Shown here: in pieces, positions 7,439 to 17,295 of the stretch
Layout of the letters: the number at the start of each line of letters is the position of its first letter
How positions within the stretch are numbered: position 1 is the stretch's first letter
NCBI RefSeq assembly: GCF_009708215.1
Contig: NZ_CP046175.1
Coordinates: 3,906,001 to 3,970,000, forward strand
DNA from: Occultella kanbiaonis
Lineage (GTDB): Bacteria > Actinomycetota > Actinomycetes > Actinomycetales > Beutenbergiaceae
Direction: 5' to 3'
DNA: 64,000 nucleotides
Made by a program: the position numbers and the translations under genes
Notes under the pieces: generated by a model
Database searches by the model: none
The model's input: only the letters and a program-made list of their open reading frames with translations
What the model was told of the DNA's origin: nothing

Positions 7439-8218
7439 TCAGATGAGGTTGTTGCTGATCAGGTAGTCGGCGAGCGCACGGCCGCCGGCACCGGAGTCGG
7501 TGACGATCTCCGGCTCCGGCCGGGGCGGCCGCGGCTCGGCCCGGACCACCTCGGTGCGGGCGGTCGAGGCGGCGTCGGCGAGGCCGAGCTCGGCGGCGCC
7601 GAACACCTCGATCTCCTTGGCCCGGGCCGCCATGATGTCCTTGAACTTCGGGAACCGCGGGGTGTTCGCGAGGTCCGTCACGGCCACCACCGCCGGCAAC
7701 GTCGCGCGCAGGGTCTCGGTGACGCCGTCGAGTTCGCGCCTCGCGGTGAGTGCGCCACCCGAGTAGGTCAGTTCCTGCACCACCGTCAGCTGCGGCAGGT
7801 TGAGGGCAGCCGCGAGCAGGGACGGCACCACCGCGCCGAGCCCGTCCAGCGCCGCCATGCCGGTGAGGACCACGTCCACGTCACCGATGCGCCGGATGGC
7901 AGCCGCGAGCGCCGTGGCGGTGCCGAAGTAGTCCGCACCGGCCAGCGCGTCGTCGGTGATCCGGACGCCACGGTCGGCGCCCATCTGCAGGGCGCGGCGC
8001 ACGGCGTCCGCGGCGACGTCCGGGCCGAGGGTGAGCGCGATGATCTCGTGCTCACCGTCACCGGCTGCGGCCACGAGCGCGAGCGCCGCCTCGACGGCGT
8101 TCTCGTCCACCTCGTTCATGGTTCCGTCGTCGGCGCTACGAATCACCCGGCGCTCGGCGGTGAAGCCGCGCGTGGATTGCAGGTCCGGGACGTGTTTGAC
8201 ACAGACTACGATTCGCAT
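7439..8218 (-). CDS. etfB: Electron transfer flavoprotein beta subunit
   Basis: A 259-residue ETF beta subunit starting MRIVVCVKHVPDLQ at ATG 8218. Family features are DENAVEAALAL, LTLGPDVAADAVRRALQMGADRG split over residues 60-85, LTGMAALDGLG and the C-terminal KFKDIMAARAKEIEV recognition region that contacts partner dehydrogenases. It heads the etfB-etfA-kinase operon. The open frame continues far upstream antisense to glgX, but conserved sequence begins at this Met. It is divergent from glgX across 69 bases. Confidence 0.93.
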   Translation of the reverse strand: MRIVVCVKHVPDLQSTRGFTAERRVIRSADDGTMNEVDENAVEAALALVAAAGDGEHEIIALTLGPDVAADAVRRALQMGADRGVRITDDALAGADYFGTATALAAAIRRIGDVDVVLTGMAALDGLGAVVPSLLAAALNLPQLTVVQELTYSGGALTARRELDGVTETLRATLPAVVAVTDLANTPRFPKFKDIMAARAKEIEVFGAAELGLADAASTARTEVVRAEPRPPRPEPEIVTDSGAGGRALADYLISNNLI

Positions 8219-8287
8219 AGTCACAGCCTGCCACTGCGGGGCCCCTCCCTGGCAATCGCGGCCGCCCTCCGACGGATCGACCACCTG

Positions 8288-10510
8288 ATGTTGTTCACCG
8301 AGACCGACCCGCCCACCACCGCCACCCCCCGGCTGATCGGTGTGGAACGGGTCATCGGGAGCGCTCGGCACCAGGACCGGTACGGCACCCACCTCGTGCC
8401 CGGCGGGGTGGACACGGTCGTGCACGCTCCGCAGGCGACCGCCGTCGAGTTCTGCCTGCTGGACGGCGAGGGCGAGGCGGCCACCGAGCGGCGGTTCCGG
8501 CTGCTCGTCGGTGAGCACGGCCGCTGGCACGGACACATCCCCGAGGTCGGCCAGGGCCAGCGGTACGGACTGCGCGTGCACGGCCCCTGGGACCCGGCCC
8601 ACGGCCAGTTCCACAACCCGCACAAGCTGCTCACCGACCCCTACGCCCGGGCGATCGTGGGCTCGCTCGACCTGGTCCCGGCCGTGTACGGGCACATCGT
8701 GGACGACTACCTGCGCCCGGTCCCGGGGCAGGACGGGCGGGACGCCCGCGACAGCGCCGCGCACGTCCCGCACGGCGTCGTCGTCGACGACGCGTTCGAC
8801 GAGGAGCCGGTGCAGCACCCCGACACCCCGTGGGGCCGCACGGTCATCTACGAGGCGCACGTGCGCGGTCTGACCCGCCGGCTGCCCGGGGTGCCCGAGC
8901 ACCTGCGTGGCACCTACGCGGGCCTGGCGCACCCCGCGACCGTGGCGCACCTGCGTGACCTGGGCGTCACCGCCGTCGAGCTCCTCCCGATCCACGCGAA
9001 GGTGACGGAGCCTGCGCTGACCATGCGCGGCGTCGTGAACTACTGGGGCTACAACACGCTCGGGTACTTCGCCCCGGAACCGTCCTACGCCACGCAGGCC
9101 GCGCAGTCGGCCGGCCCGGCCGCGGTGCTGGCCGAGGTCAAGGGCATGGTCAAGCTCCTGCACGAGGCCGGGCTCGAGGTCATCCTCGACGTCGTCTACA
9201 ACCACACCTGCGAGGGCGGCACCGACGGTCCGCTGCTGTCCTGGCGCGGTCTGGACAACGCCGGGTACTACCTGCACGACGGCGCCGGGCACAGTCACTA
9301 CCTCGACGTCACCGGCTGCGGCAACTCGCTCGACTTCCGCAACCAGCACGTGGTCCGGATGACCCTGGACTCGCTGCGGTACTGGGTGCAGGAGGTGGGG
9401 GTGGACGGGTTCCGGTTCGACCTCGCCACCACCATGGGCCGCAAGGGCGCCACGTTCCTGGCCGACCATCCGTTCCTGGTAGCGCTGGCCTGCGACCCGG
9501 TGCTCGGCGGGCGCAAGCTCATCGCCGAGCCCTGGGACCTCGGCCCCGGCGGGTGGCGCACCGGGCAGTTCGCGGCGCCGATCGCCGAGTGGAACGACCG
9601 GTACCGGGACGTGCTCCGGACCTTCTGGATCTCGGACGCCGCGGCCGCGGTCAACGGCGGGTACGGCCACGACCTGCGGGACCTGGCCACCCGGCTCGCC
9701 GGCTCGGCGGACATGTTCGCCCACTCCTCGGTGCCGGGCGGACGTGGCCCCATCGCGAGCCTCAACTTCGTCACCGCCCACGACGGCTTCACGCTGCGGG
9801 ACCTGGTCTCCTACGACCACAAGCACAACGAGATCAACGGCGAGGACAACCGGGACGGGACGGACAACAACCGGTCCTGGAACCACGGCGTCGAGGGCGA
9901 GACGGACGAGCCGGAGATCCTGGCGCACCGACGGCGCACCATCCGCAACATCCTCGGCACCATGATGGTCTCGGCCGGCACGCCGATGATCACGGCCGGG
10001 GACGAGTTCGGGCGCACCCAGCAGGGGAACAACAACGCCTACTGCCACGACGACGAGTCCGTGTGGGTGGACTGGGACCTGGCGCCCTGGCAGCGGGACC
10101 TGCAGGCGACCACCGAGCACCTGCTCGCCCTGCGGCGGCGCAACCGCGTGCTGCGGCCGGCCCGGTTCCGGCCGTTCGACCCGCACGCGTTCCGGTCCCG
10201 ACCCGCGCTGGCCTGGTTCGACGAGCACGGCGCGACCATGTCGCTGGAGCGCTGGCACGACGTGAACCGCCGGGTGCTGCAGATGTTCCGCGGCGGCGAG
10301 CGGGCCGACGAGCGCGACGCCCTGACCGTGATCAACGGTGCCGCGAACCCGGTCCACGTGACCCTCTCCAGCGATGGACCGGAGTTCTACGAGCTGGTCT
10401 GGGACTCGGCCTGGGAGCACCCGGACGAGCGTCCGCCCACGGCGAGCGTGCCCGCCGGCACCACCCTCGAGGTGCCCGAGCTGAGCATGCGCATCTACCT
10501 GCAGTCGTAG
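8288..10510 (+). CDS. glgX: Glycogen debranching enzyme (isoamylase type)
   Basis: A 740-residue GH13 debranching enzyme. An N-terminal CBM48-like domain (residues ~15-120) precedes the catalytic barrel, with VILDVVYNHT, the nucleophile Asp of GFRFDLATTMG (~378), the acid/base Glu of LIAEPWD (~414) and the transition-state Asp of VTAHDGFTL. It hydrolyses alpha-1,6 branches, most often on phosphorylase limit dextrins. ATG 8288 is used because conserved sequence (RLIGVERVIG) starts shortly after it; no strong ribosome-binding site is visible, so the start may shift slightly. GlgP and GlgB are encoded nearby. Confidence 0.93.
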   Translation: MLFTETDPPTTATPRLIGVERVIGSARHQDRYGTHLVPGGVDTVVHAPQATAVEFCLLDGEGEAATERRFRLLVGEHGRWHGHIPEVGQGQRYGLRVHGPWDPAHGQFHNPHKLLTDPYARAIVGSLDLVPAVYGHIVDDYLRPVPGQDGRDARDSAAHVPHGVVVDDAFDEEPVQHPDTPWGRTVIYEAHVRGLTRRLPGVPEHLRGTYAGLAHPATVAHLRDLGVTAVELLPIHAKVTEPALTMRGVVNYWGYNTLGYFAPEPSYATQAAQSAGPAAVLAEVKGMVKLLHEAGLEVILDVVYNHTCEGGTDGPLLSWRGLDNAGYYLHDGAGHSHYLDVTGCGNSLDFRNQHVVRMTLDSLRYWVQEVGVDGFRFDLATTMGRKGATFLADHPFLVALACDPVLGGRKLIAEPWDLGPGGWRTGQFAAPIAEWNDRYRDVLRTFWISDAAAAVNGGYGHDLRDLATRLAGSADMFAHSSVPGGRGPIASLNFVTAHDGFTLRDLVSYDHKHNEINGEDNRDGTDNNRSWNHGVEGETDEPEILAHRRRTIRNILGTMMVSAGTPMITAGDEFGRTQQGNNNAYCHDDESVWVDWDLAPWQRDLQATTEHLLALRRRNRVLRPARFRPFDPHAFRSRPALAWFDEHGATMSLERWHDVNRRVLQMFRGGERADERDALTVINGAANPVHVTLSSDGPEFYELVWDSAWEHPDERPPTASVPAGTTLEVPELSMRIYLQS

Positions 10511-10611
10511 ACGCTGCGTCACTGACCCGCGTGCCGGGTCAGCGACGCAGGCACCGCCGTCGGGCCTTGGCCGTACCGCCGCCGGCGGATCGTCTGGCTA
10601 CGCTGAGCCAC

Positions 10612-12267
10612 ATGACCGACACGGACGTCATCGTCATCGGCGCGGGCCTGTCCGGCCTCGTCACCGCCACCCGCCTGACCGCCCGGGGCCGGCGCGTCAT
10701 CGTGCTGGACTCCGAACCCGCCGCCTCCCTCGGCGGACAGGCGTTCTGGTCGTTCGGCGGCCTGCTCCTCGTGGACAGCCCGGAGCAGCGCAGGCTCGGG
10801 GTGAACGACAGCGCCGAGCTGGCGTTCTCGGACTGGCTCGGGTCCGCGAACTTCACCTCCGGCGCGGAGCGCGGCGAGGGGCCGGACGCGCAGGGCTACG
10901 CGTGGGCGCAGCGCTACGTGGAGTTCGCGTCCGGGCCGATGCGCTCGTGGCTGCACGGCGAGGGCGTGCGCTGGTTCCCACTGGTGCAGTGGGCCGAGCG
11001 CGGCGGCTACCCCGCCGGCGGGCACGGCAACACGGTGCCCCGGTTCCACGTCACCTGGGGCACCGGCCCGGGAGTGCTCGCGCCGTTCCTACGGGCGGCC
11101 CGGGCGGCCCGGGACGCCGGGCTCCTTCAGATCCGGTTCCGGCACCGGGTCACCGGCCTCGTCACGACCGACGGCGCGGTGACCGGGGTTCGTGCCGAGG
11201 TGCTCGAGCCGTCGACGGTCGGCCGGGGCGAGCCGAGTTCGCGCGCTGCCACCGGCGAGGTGGAGCTGACGGCGGACGCCGTCGTGGTCGCCAGCGGCGG
11301 CATCGGCGCGAACCATGATCTGGTCCGGGCCGCCTGGCCCGGATCCGCCGGCCGGCTTCCGAGCGAGATGCTCTCGGGCGTGCCCGACGCCACCGACGGG
11401 TGGATGCTCGCCACCGCGGAGGACGCAGGTGCCGCGGTGGTGCACTCGGACCGGATGTGGCACTACCCGGAGGGTCTGCCGATGCACACGCCCGTCTGGG
11501 GCCGGCATGGCATCCGGATCCTGCCCGGCCCGAGCTCGCTCTGGTTGGACGCCGACGGCGGACGGCTGCCGGCGCCGCTGTTTCCCGGCTACGACGCGCT
11601 CGGCGCGCTGCGGCACATCACCGGCCGCGGCGACTCGCACTCCTGGTTCGTGCTGAACAAGACGATCATGGAGACCGAGTTCGCGCTCTCCGGCTCGGAC
11701 CAGAACCCGGATCTGACCGGCAAGGACGTGCGGCTGCTCGCCCAGCGGGTGCTGCCGGGCGCCGTCGGGCCGGTGGCGGCATTCGCCGAACGGTCCCCCG
11801 AGTTCGTCTGGGCAGCGAACCCGGCCGAGCTGGCCGCGGGCATGAACGCGCTCACCGGGTCCGAGCGGATCGACGCCGGCGCCCTGGCCCGCCTGATCGA
11901 GCTGCGGGACGCGCAGGTGCGCAGCGGCCTCGGGAAGGACCCGCAGCTCATGGCGATCAACCATGCGCGCACCTACGTGGTGGACAAGCGGATGCGGGTC
12001 AGCCCGCCCCGACCGCTGACCACGCCGAAGGACGGGCCGCTGCTCGCGGTGCGGCTGTCCGTGCTCACCCGCAAGACGCTCGGCGGGCTGCACACCGACA
12101 CCGAGACCCGGGTGCTGCGTCCGGACGGCCAGGTGCTGCCGGGCTTGTACGCGGTCGGCGAGGCGGCCGGGTTCGGTGGTGGCGGTGTGCACGGCGAGCG
12201 TGCCCTGGAGGGCACCTTCCTCGGCGGCTGTCTGTTCTCCGGCCGGGTGGCCGGCGGAGCGATCTGA
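10612..12267 (+). CDS. FAD-binding dehydrogenase (KstD/fumarate reductase flavoprotein family)
   Basis: A 551-residue flavoprotein. It opens with DVIVIGAGLSGLVTATRL, the dinucleotide-binding beta-alpha-beta motif, followed by the FAD pyrophosphate site around LGGQAFWSFGG. The C-terminal GLYAVGEAAGFGGGGVHGERALEGTFLG segment, read from residues ~505-532, is typical of the family annotated simply as FAD-binding dehydrogenase and related to ketosteroid dehydrogenases. Substrate not known. ATG 10612 is chosen from the position of the Rossmann motif. It lies between glgX and trpS with no obvious functional link. Confidence 0.85.
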   Translation: MTDTDVIVIGAGLSGLVTATRLTARGRRVIVLDSEPAASLGGQAFWSFGGLLLVDSPEQRRLGVNDSAELAFSDWLGSANFTSGAERGEGPDAQGYAWAQRYVEFASGPMRSWLHGEGVRWFPLVQWAERGGYPAGGHGNTVPRFHVTWGTGPGVLAPFLRAARAARDAGLLQIRFRHRVTGLVTTDGAVTGVRAEVLEPSTVGRGEPSSRAATGEVELTADAVVVASGGIGANHDLVRAAWPGSAGRLPSEMLSGVPDATDGWMLATAEDAGAAVVHSDRMWHYPEGLPMHTPVWGRHGIRILPGPSSLWLDADGGRLPAPLFPGYDALGALRHITGRGDSHSWFVLNKTIMETEFALSGSDQNPDLTGKDVRLLAQRVLPGAVGPVAAFAERSPEFVWAANPAELAAGMNALTGSERIDAGALARLIELRDAQVRSGLGKDPQLMAINHARTYVVDKRMRVSPPRPLTTPKDGPLLAVRLSVLTRKTLGGLHTDTETRVLRPDGQVLPGLYAVGEAAGFGGGGVHGERALEGTFLGGCLFSGRVAGGAI

Positions 12268-12292
12268 TCCGGGCCTCGGGCGGCATTAGGGT

Positions 12293-13423
12293 ATGCGGGT
12301 GACTTCAGCCGCCCTGCCCTCCGACCCGCCCATCGACGACACCGAGCTCAGCACCACCGAGACGCTGGACCGCTCGCTGCTGTCCGCCGTCGCCCGGAGC
12401 GGTGAGATCGAGCAGGCGCTGGCCACGGACGCGAGCCGGTTCCGGGTGCTCACCGGGGACCGCCCGACCGGCCGCCTGCACCTGGGTCACTACCTCGGCA
12501 CGCTGGCGAACCGGGTCCGTCTCCAGGACCTCGGTGTACAGACGATGCTGCTGGTGGCCGACTACCAGGTGATCACCGACCGGGACGACGCCGGGCCGAT
12601 CGCCGAACGCACCCGCGAGCTCGTCACCGATTATCTCGCCGCCGGGATCGACCCGGCGCGGACCACGATCTTCGCGCACTCCGCCGTGCCGGCGCTGAAC
12701 CAGCTGATGCTGCCGTTCCTGTCCCTGGTCACCGACTCGGAACTGCGCCGCAACCCCACCGTGAAGGCCGAGAACGAGGCGACCGGCGGCCGGCCGATGA
12801 GCGGCCTGCTGCTCACCTACCCGGTGCACCAGGCCGCGGACATCCTGTTCTGCAAGGCGAACCTGGTGCCGGTCGGCAAGGACCAGCTGCCGCACCTGGA
12901 GCTGACCCGGGTGATCGCCCGACGGTTCAACGAGCGCTACGCGGGCGGCCGGACGGTCTTCCCGTCCCCGGACGCGCTGCTCAGCGAGGCCGTGAACGTG
13001 CTCGGCGTCGACGGGCAGAAGATGTCCAAGTCCCGCAGGAACACCATCGACCTGGCGATGACCGAGGACGAGACCACCAAGCAGCTCAAGCGGGCCGTCA
13101 CCGACTCCGACCGGAACATCACCTACGACCCGGTCGGCCGCCCCGAGGTCGCGAACCTGCTCTCGATCGCGGCCCAGCTCGGCGCGGGCACCCCCGAGGA
13201 ACTCGCCGCGCAGATCGGCGACGGCGGTGGTGGCGGCCTGAAGAAGCTCGTCACCGAGGTCGTCAACGAGCACCTGCGCCCGATCCGGGCCCGTCGCCGC
13301 GAGCTCGAGGCCGACCCCGGCTACCTCGCCTCGGTCCTGGCCGAGGGCAACGCCCGCGCCAACGAGATCGCCGACGCCACCCTCGCCGAGGTGCGCGAGG
13401 CGATGGGTATGACGTACGTCTGA
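12293..13423 (+). CDS. trpS: Tryptophan--tRNA ligase, divergent type
   Basis: A 376-residue class I aminoacyl-tRNA synthetase. The HIGH motif is present as HLGH inside GDRPTGRLHLGHYLGTLANR, and the ATP-binding loop is KMSKSRRNTI. GGRPMSGLLLTYPVHQAADI supports tryptophan specificity. The wording around HLGH differs from the usual bacterial PSGxLHLGNYLGA, so this is the variant subgroup that in some actinobacteria coexists with a second TrpRS and can be insensitive to TrpRS inhibitors. Whether a second trpS exists cannot be seen here. The ~38 N-terminal residues before the catalytic core are not conserved, and an internal start is possible. Confidence 0.9.
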   Translation: MRVTSAALPSDPPIDDTELSTTETLDRSLLSAVARSGEIEQALATDASRFRVLTGDRPTGRLHLGHYLGTLANRVRLQDLGVQTMLLVADYQVITDRDDAGPIAERTRELVTDYLAAGIDPARTTIFAHSAVPALNQLMLPFLSLVTDSELRRNPTVKAENEATGGRPMSGLLLTYPVHQAADILFCKANLVPVGKDQLPHLELTRVIARRFNERYAGGRTVFPSPDALLSEAVNVLGVDGQKMSKSRRNTIDLAMTEDETTKQLKRAVTDSDRNITYDPVGRPEVANLLSIAAQLGAGTPEELAAQIGDGGGGGLKKLVTEVVNEHLRPIRARRRELEADPGYLASVLAEGNARANEIADATLAEVREAMGMTYV

Positions 13424-13583
13424 GCAGCCCCCCGGACCGTCGTCCAGCCCCGCCCCGCGGCCGATGGTGCGATTGTCCGGCCCACCAGGGTGTTCCGCCG
13501 CATTTCCGCACGTTCGCGCCCGGCACCGGCGGGGTGTCCACAGGCGGGGAACGGGGTCTGGGTAGTTCTGGTGACCTTGGGGC

Positions 13584-14570
13584 ATGCGGAAAGTCAGCCA
13601 TCCGGTCCTGGTCACGGCCCTCGCACGGAGGCAGGGCGGCCTGATCTCCGCCCGCCAGTGCGACGAACTGGGCATCAGCAGCGACCGCCGTACGGCCCTT
13701 GTCCGTCACCGCGTCTGGCGCCGGGTGGTGCGCTCTGTCTACGACTGCCGACTCCCCGCCGACGACGGCGATGCACGCGATCTTCGCCGGCGCCGGTCGG
13801 CATGGATCGCCATCCTCGCGGCGGGCCCGGACGCGGTCGCGACCGGGATGTGCGCCCTCGCGCTCCATCGCGTCTGGGGCCTCCCCGTGGTGATCGCGCC
13901 GGAGGCGATGCTTCCCGGCGTTCGCGCGAACCGGGGACCATCCGGCGTCCGGATCCGCCGGGGACCACGGACCGGTCGGATCACGGTCGTCGACGGTGCC
14001 CGGGCGGTCGACGTGGGCACCGCCCTCGTCCAGACCCTGCCGGAGCTGGATCGCAACACCGCGGTCGCCGTCCTGGACTCGGCGCTGAACCGGGACCTCA
14101 TCGACGCGCGCGGACTCGCGTCTGTCCGTCGACGGCTGCGCGGCCGCCGTGGCGCAGGCAAGCTTGAGGCCTGGTGGGCGCTCGTCGACGGACGCGCCGA
14201 GTCTCCGCTCGAGACACACGCGCGGCTCGACTGCCACGACCACCGACTGCCGCCGGATGAACTCCAGCTCGAGGTCCGGGCGGAGGAAGGCCGGTTCCTC
14301 GGCCGGGGCGACCTGGCCTGGCGGGGACCGGACGGGACCTGGGTGATCGCCGAGGTCGACGGCGCGGACATCCACTCCGAGACACCTGCGCTGTACCGCG
14401 ACCGGGACCGTCAGAACGACCTCGCGATCGATTCCGACGTGACGCTGCTGCGCTTCGCCGCCCGCGACGTCTACCGGTCCGGCACCATCCCGGCCAGGGT
14501 CCGCGCCGCCCTGTCGGCACTGCGGTCGAACGTGCGGTCCCGCGGCGCAAGAGCCGGATCAGCCGCATGA
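13584..14570 (+). CDS. AbiEi-like N-domain plus DUF559-like (PD-(D/E)XK) protein, copy 1
   Basis: A 328-residue protein with an N-terminal winged-helix resembling AbiEi antitoxins (GGLISARQCDELGISSDRRT, residues ~18-38) and a C-terminal DUF559/Vsr-like nuclease-type domain. The nuclease-like residues are Glu in RAESPLETHARLD, Asp in GRGDLAWR and the ExD of IAEVDGADIH. It is paralogous to the minus-strand gene at 25292-26266, sharing VDGRAES and the LEV...EVDG core. No AbiEii-type toxin gene is adjacent, so a working type IV toxin-antitoxin pair is not supported. A long hairpin follows 27 bases after its stop. Function unknown. Confidence 0.75.
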   Translation: MRKVSHPVLVTALARRQGGLISARQCDELGISSDRRTALVRHRVWRRVVRSVYDCRLPADDGDARDLRRRRSAWIAILAAGPDAVATGMCALALHRVWGLPVVIAPEAMLPGVRANRGPSGVRIRRGPRTGRITVVDGARAVDVGTALVQTLPELDRNTAVAVLDSALNRDLIDARGLASVRRRLRGRRGAGKLEAWWALVDGRAESPLETHARLDCHDHRLPPDELQLEVRAEEGRFLGRGDLAWRGPDGTWVIAEVDGADIHSETPALYRDRDRQNDLAIDSDVTLLRFAARDVYRSGTIPARVRAALSALRSNVRSRGARAGSAA

Positions 14571-14597
14571 CCGCACCCCCGGCGAAGCTGGCGCGAG

Positions 14598-14653
14598 ACG
14601 AGAGTGTCCTTGTGCGGCCCAACGGAGCCGTCGGCCGCACAAGGACACATTCG
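14598..14653. terminator. Long hairpin between convergent genes (family element H1)
   Basis: Perfect 16-base arms (14604-14619 and 14633-14648) around a 13-base loop, framed by ACGA and TTCG. It lies between the AbiEi-like gene and glgP, which converge, so a bidirectional terminator is the simplest reading. There is no T-tract. Its 56-base length, ACGA...TTCG ends and TTGT...ACAA stem positions match the hairpin at 25230-25285. Confidence 0.7.
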
Positions 14654-14684
14654 ACGCGATGCCGGTCGCGGCGACCGCGGACCG

Positions 14685-17276
14685 TCAGACAGTCGCGACC
14701 AGCGCGAGCTCGGTCGGCGCCGCCAGGTCGCGGTGCTTGGGCACGATCCGGACGTTGTAGCCGAACGGACCGGACTGGGCGAGCGTGAACGCACGGCTGA
14801 AGTGGTAGCGCCCACCCTCGTAGGTGTCGGTCAGCTCCAGCTTCGAGGTCCCGAACTCGTCGATCTCGTCGTTGTCGGAGACCCGGCCGTAGTTCATCTG
14901 GACCTCGACGTCGTCGGGGCCGAGCTGGCCGAGCGAGACGAACGCCTTGATGGTGACGTGGTCGCCCACCTTGACGGCCTCGTGCAGCCCCTCGGACTCG
15001 ACGTGGTCGACCCGCACGCTCGGCCAGGCGGCGCGCACCTTGGCCTTCCAGTCCGCGAGCTCGATCGCACCGGTGTAGCCGGGGCCGTCGACGCTGCGGT
15101 AGGACTGCGCCGTCGGGGTGTACAGCTCGGTGATGTAGTCGCGCACCATCCGGGTCGCCTGGACCTTCGGCCCGAGGGTGGCCAGCGTGTGCCGGATGTT
15201 CTCCAGCCAGTGCACGGGCAGCCCGTCGGTGCGGTCGTAGAACCGCGGCGCGACGGTGTTCTCGAGCAGGTCGTACAGCGCGGACGCCTCGAGGTCGTCC
15301 CGGTGCTCCGGGTCGTCGACGCCGTCGGCGGTGGGGATCGCCCAACCGTTCTGGCCGTCGTACATCTCGTCCCACCAGCCGTCGAGCACGGACAGGTTGA
15401 GGGCGCCGTTCAGGGCCGCCTTCATGCCGGACGTCCCGCAGGCCTCGAGCGGGCGCAACGGGTTGTTCAGCCAGACGTCGCAGCCCGGGTAGAGGGTCTG
15501 CGCCATCTCGATGTCGTAGTTCGGCAGGAACACGATCCGGTGGCGCACGTCCTCGGAGTCGGCGAACTGCACGAGCTTCTGGATCAGTCGCACGCCCTGC
15601 TCGTCGGCCGGGTGGGACTTGCCCGCGACCAGGATCTGCACGGGCCGGTCGGGGTCTGTGAGCAGCGCCCGCAACCGGTCCTCGTCCCGCAGCATCAGGG
15701 TGAGCCGCTTGTACGTGGGCACCCGGCGGGCGAACCCGATCGTCAGCACGTCGGGGTCGAGCACGCCGTCCACCCAGCCGAGCTCGGCGGCGGAGGCGCC
15801 ACGCTGGGTCCAGGACTTGCGCACCCGGCTGCGGGCGTTGTGGACCAGTCGCTCGCGCAGCTGGCGGCGCAGCTCCCACAGGGTCGCGTTGTCGATGCCG
15901 CCGTCCTGCTTGTACCAACCGCCGCCCGACTCGATCTCGTCGGCGGTGAAGTACTCGGCCTGGGCGCCGGCGAACAGCGGGTCGATCCAGGTCGGGCTGT
16001 GCACGCCGTTCGTGACCGACGTGATCGGTACCTCGCCGACGTCGAAGCCCGGCCACAGCTGATGGAACATCGACCGGGACACCTGGCCGTGCAGCTTGGC
16101 CACGCCGTTGGCCCGCTTGGCCAGCCGCAGGCCCATGACGGCCATGTTGAACACGGTCGGGTCGCCGCCGTCGTAGTCCTCGCGACCGAGCGCGAGGACG
16201 TCGCCGACGTCGATCCCGGGGATCGAGTTGCCGCCGCCGAAGTACTCGGCGATCAGGTCAGCACCGAAGCGGTCGATGCCCGCGGGCACCGGGGTGTGGG
16301 TGGTGAACACCGTGCCGGCCCGCACCGTCTCGAGCGCGGCCGGGAACGTGAGCCCTTCCGCCTCGATCAGCTCGTGGATGCGTTCGACGCCGAGGAACCC
16401 GGCGTGGCCCTCGTTGCAGTGGTACACCTCGGGCGTCGGGGCGCCGGTCAGCCGCGAGTGCAGGCGCAGCGCCTTGACGCCGCCCATGCCGAGCAGCAGC
16501 TCCTGTTGCAACCGGTGCTCGCTCGTGCCGCCGTACAGACGGTCGGTCACCTTGCGGGCCGCGTCGTCGTTCTCGGGCACGTTCGAGTCGAGCAGGAGCA
16601 GCGGGACCCGGCCGACGTCGGCACACCACACCTGGGCGTGCAGGGAGCGCCCGCCGGGCAGCGGCAGGCTGATCCGCGAAGGCGTCCCGTCGTCCTCGCG
16701 CAGCAGCGTCAGTGGGAGGTTGTCCGGGTCGAGCACGGGGTAGGTCTCGTGCTGCCAGCCGTCCCGGGTCAGGGACTGGCGGAAGTAGCCGGCGCCGTAC
16801 AGCAGGCCGACGCCGACGATCGGCGCGGCGAGGTCGGAGGCGCTCTTGAGGTGGTCGCCGGCCAGGATGCCGAGGCCGCCGGAGTACTGCGGCAACGCCG
16901 CGGCGATCCCGAACTCGGCGGAGAAGTAGGCGACGGCGGCGGGCAGGGCCGGCTCGCCGGCCTGCTCCCGACGGCGTCCCTCGGCCTGGTACCAGCGGTC
17001 CTCGCTCCGGTAGGTGTCGAGGTCCGCGGCAAGCGCCCGGACGCGCTCGACGAACCCGGCGTCGGCGGCGAGCTCGGCCAGGCGCTCCGGAGAGAGGGAC
17101 CCGAGGAGCCGGATCGGGTCGCCGTGGAAGGCCTCCCACCGCTCCGGGTCGATCGAGGAGAACAGGTCGCGGGTGGGTGCGTGCCAGGCCCAGCGCAGGT
17201 TCAGGGCGAGGTCGTCGAGTGCGCCGAGCGCCTCGGGAAGGACGGTGCGAACGGTGAATCGTCGAATGGCTCTCAC
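14685..17276 (-). CDS. glgP: Alpha-glucan phosphorylase
   Basis: An 863-residue phosphorylase of the short bacterial alpha-glucan type. It releases glucose-1-phosphate from glycogen or maltodextrin ends. The pyridoxal-phosphate lysine lies in CGTSGMKAALNGALNLSV near the C-terminal third; other family segments are NEGHAGFLGVERI and FVTTHTPVPAG-like FTTHTPVPAG. The start is GTG 17276 (VRAIRRFTVRT), chosen because upstream codons are Arg-rich and unlike the family. It is divergent from glgE; the 118-base gap contains paired CTTGCAA repeats, so glycogen breakdown and the GlgE pathway are probably co-regulated. Confidence 0.93.
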   Translation of the reverse strand: MRAIRRFTVRTVLPEALGALDDLALNLRWAWHAPTRDLFSSIDPERWEAFHGDPIRLLGSLSPERLAELAADAGFVERVRALAADLDTYRSEDRWYQAEGRRREQAGEPALPAAVAYFSAEFGIAAALPQYSGGLGILAGDHLKSASDLAAPIVGVGLLYGAGYFRQSLTRDGWQHETYPVLDPDNLPLTLLREDDGTPSRISLPLPGGRSLHAQVWCADVGRVPLLLLDSNVPENDDAARKVTDRLYGGTSEHRLQQELLLGMGGVKALRLHSRLTGAPTPEVYHCNEGHAGFLGVERIHELIEAEGLTFPAALETVRAGTVFTTHTPVPAGIDRFGADLIAEYFGGGNSIPGIDVGDVLALGREDYDGGDPTVFNMAVMGLRLAKRANGVAKLHGQVSRSMFHQLWPGFDVGEVPITSVTNGVHSPTWIDPLFAGAQAEYFTADEIESGGGWYKQDGGIDNATLWELRRQLRERLVHNARSRVRKSWTQRGASAAELGWVDGVLDPDVLTIGFARRVPTYKRLTLMLRDEDRLRALLTDPDRPVQILVAGKSHPADEQGVRLIQKLVQFADSEDVRHRIVFLPNYDIEMAQTLYPGCDVWLNNPLRPLEACGTSGMKAALNGALNLSVLDGWWDEMYDGQNGWAIPTADGVDDPEHRDDLEASALYDLLENTVAPRFYDRTDGLPVHWLENIRHTLATLGPKVQATRMVRDYITELYTPTAQSYRSVDGPGYTGAIELADWKAKVRAAWPSVRVDHVESEGLHEAVKVGDHVTIKAFVSLGQLGPDDVEVQMNYGRVSDNDEIDEFGTSKLELTDTYEGGRYHFSRAFTLAQSGPFGYNVRIVPKHRDLAAPTELALVATV

Positions 17277-17295
17277 ACGGCGAGCATAGGGGACT

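Noticed and set aside
8219-10522. A very long open frame antisense to glgX, continuous with etfB
   Set aside because: It is the third-position GC shadow of glgX: no start with a ribosome-binding site, Val/Arg/Gly/His-biased composition, and homology begins only at the etfB Met 8218.
13584-14570. A complete AbiE type IV toxin-antitoxin system
   Set aside because: Only the AbiEi-like half is present; no nucleotidyltransferase toxin (AbiEii) gene is next to either copy.
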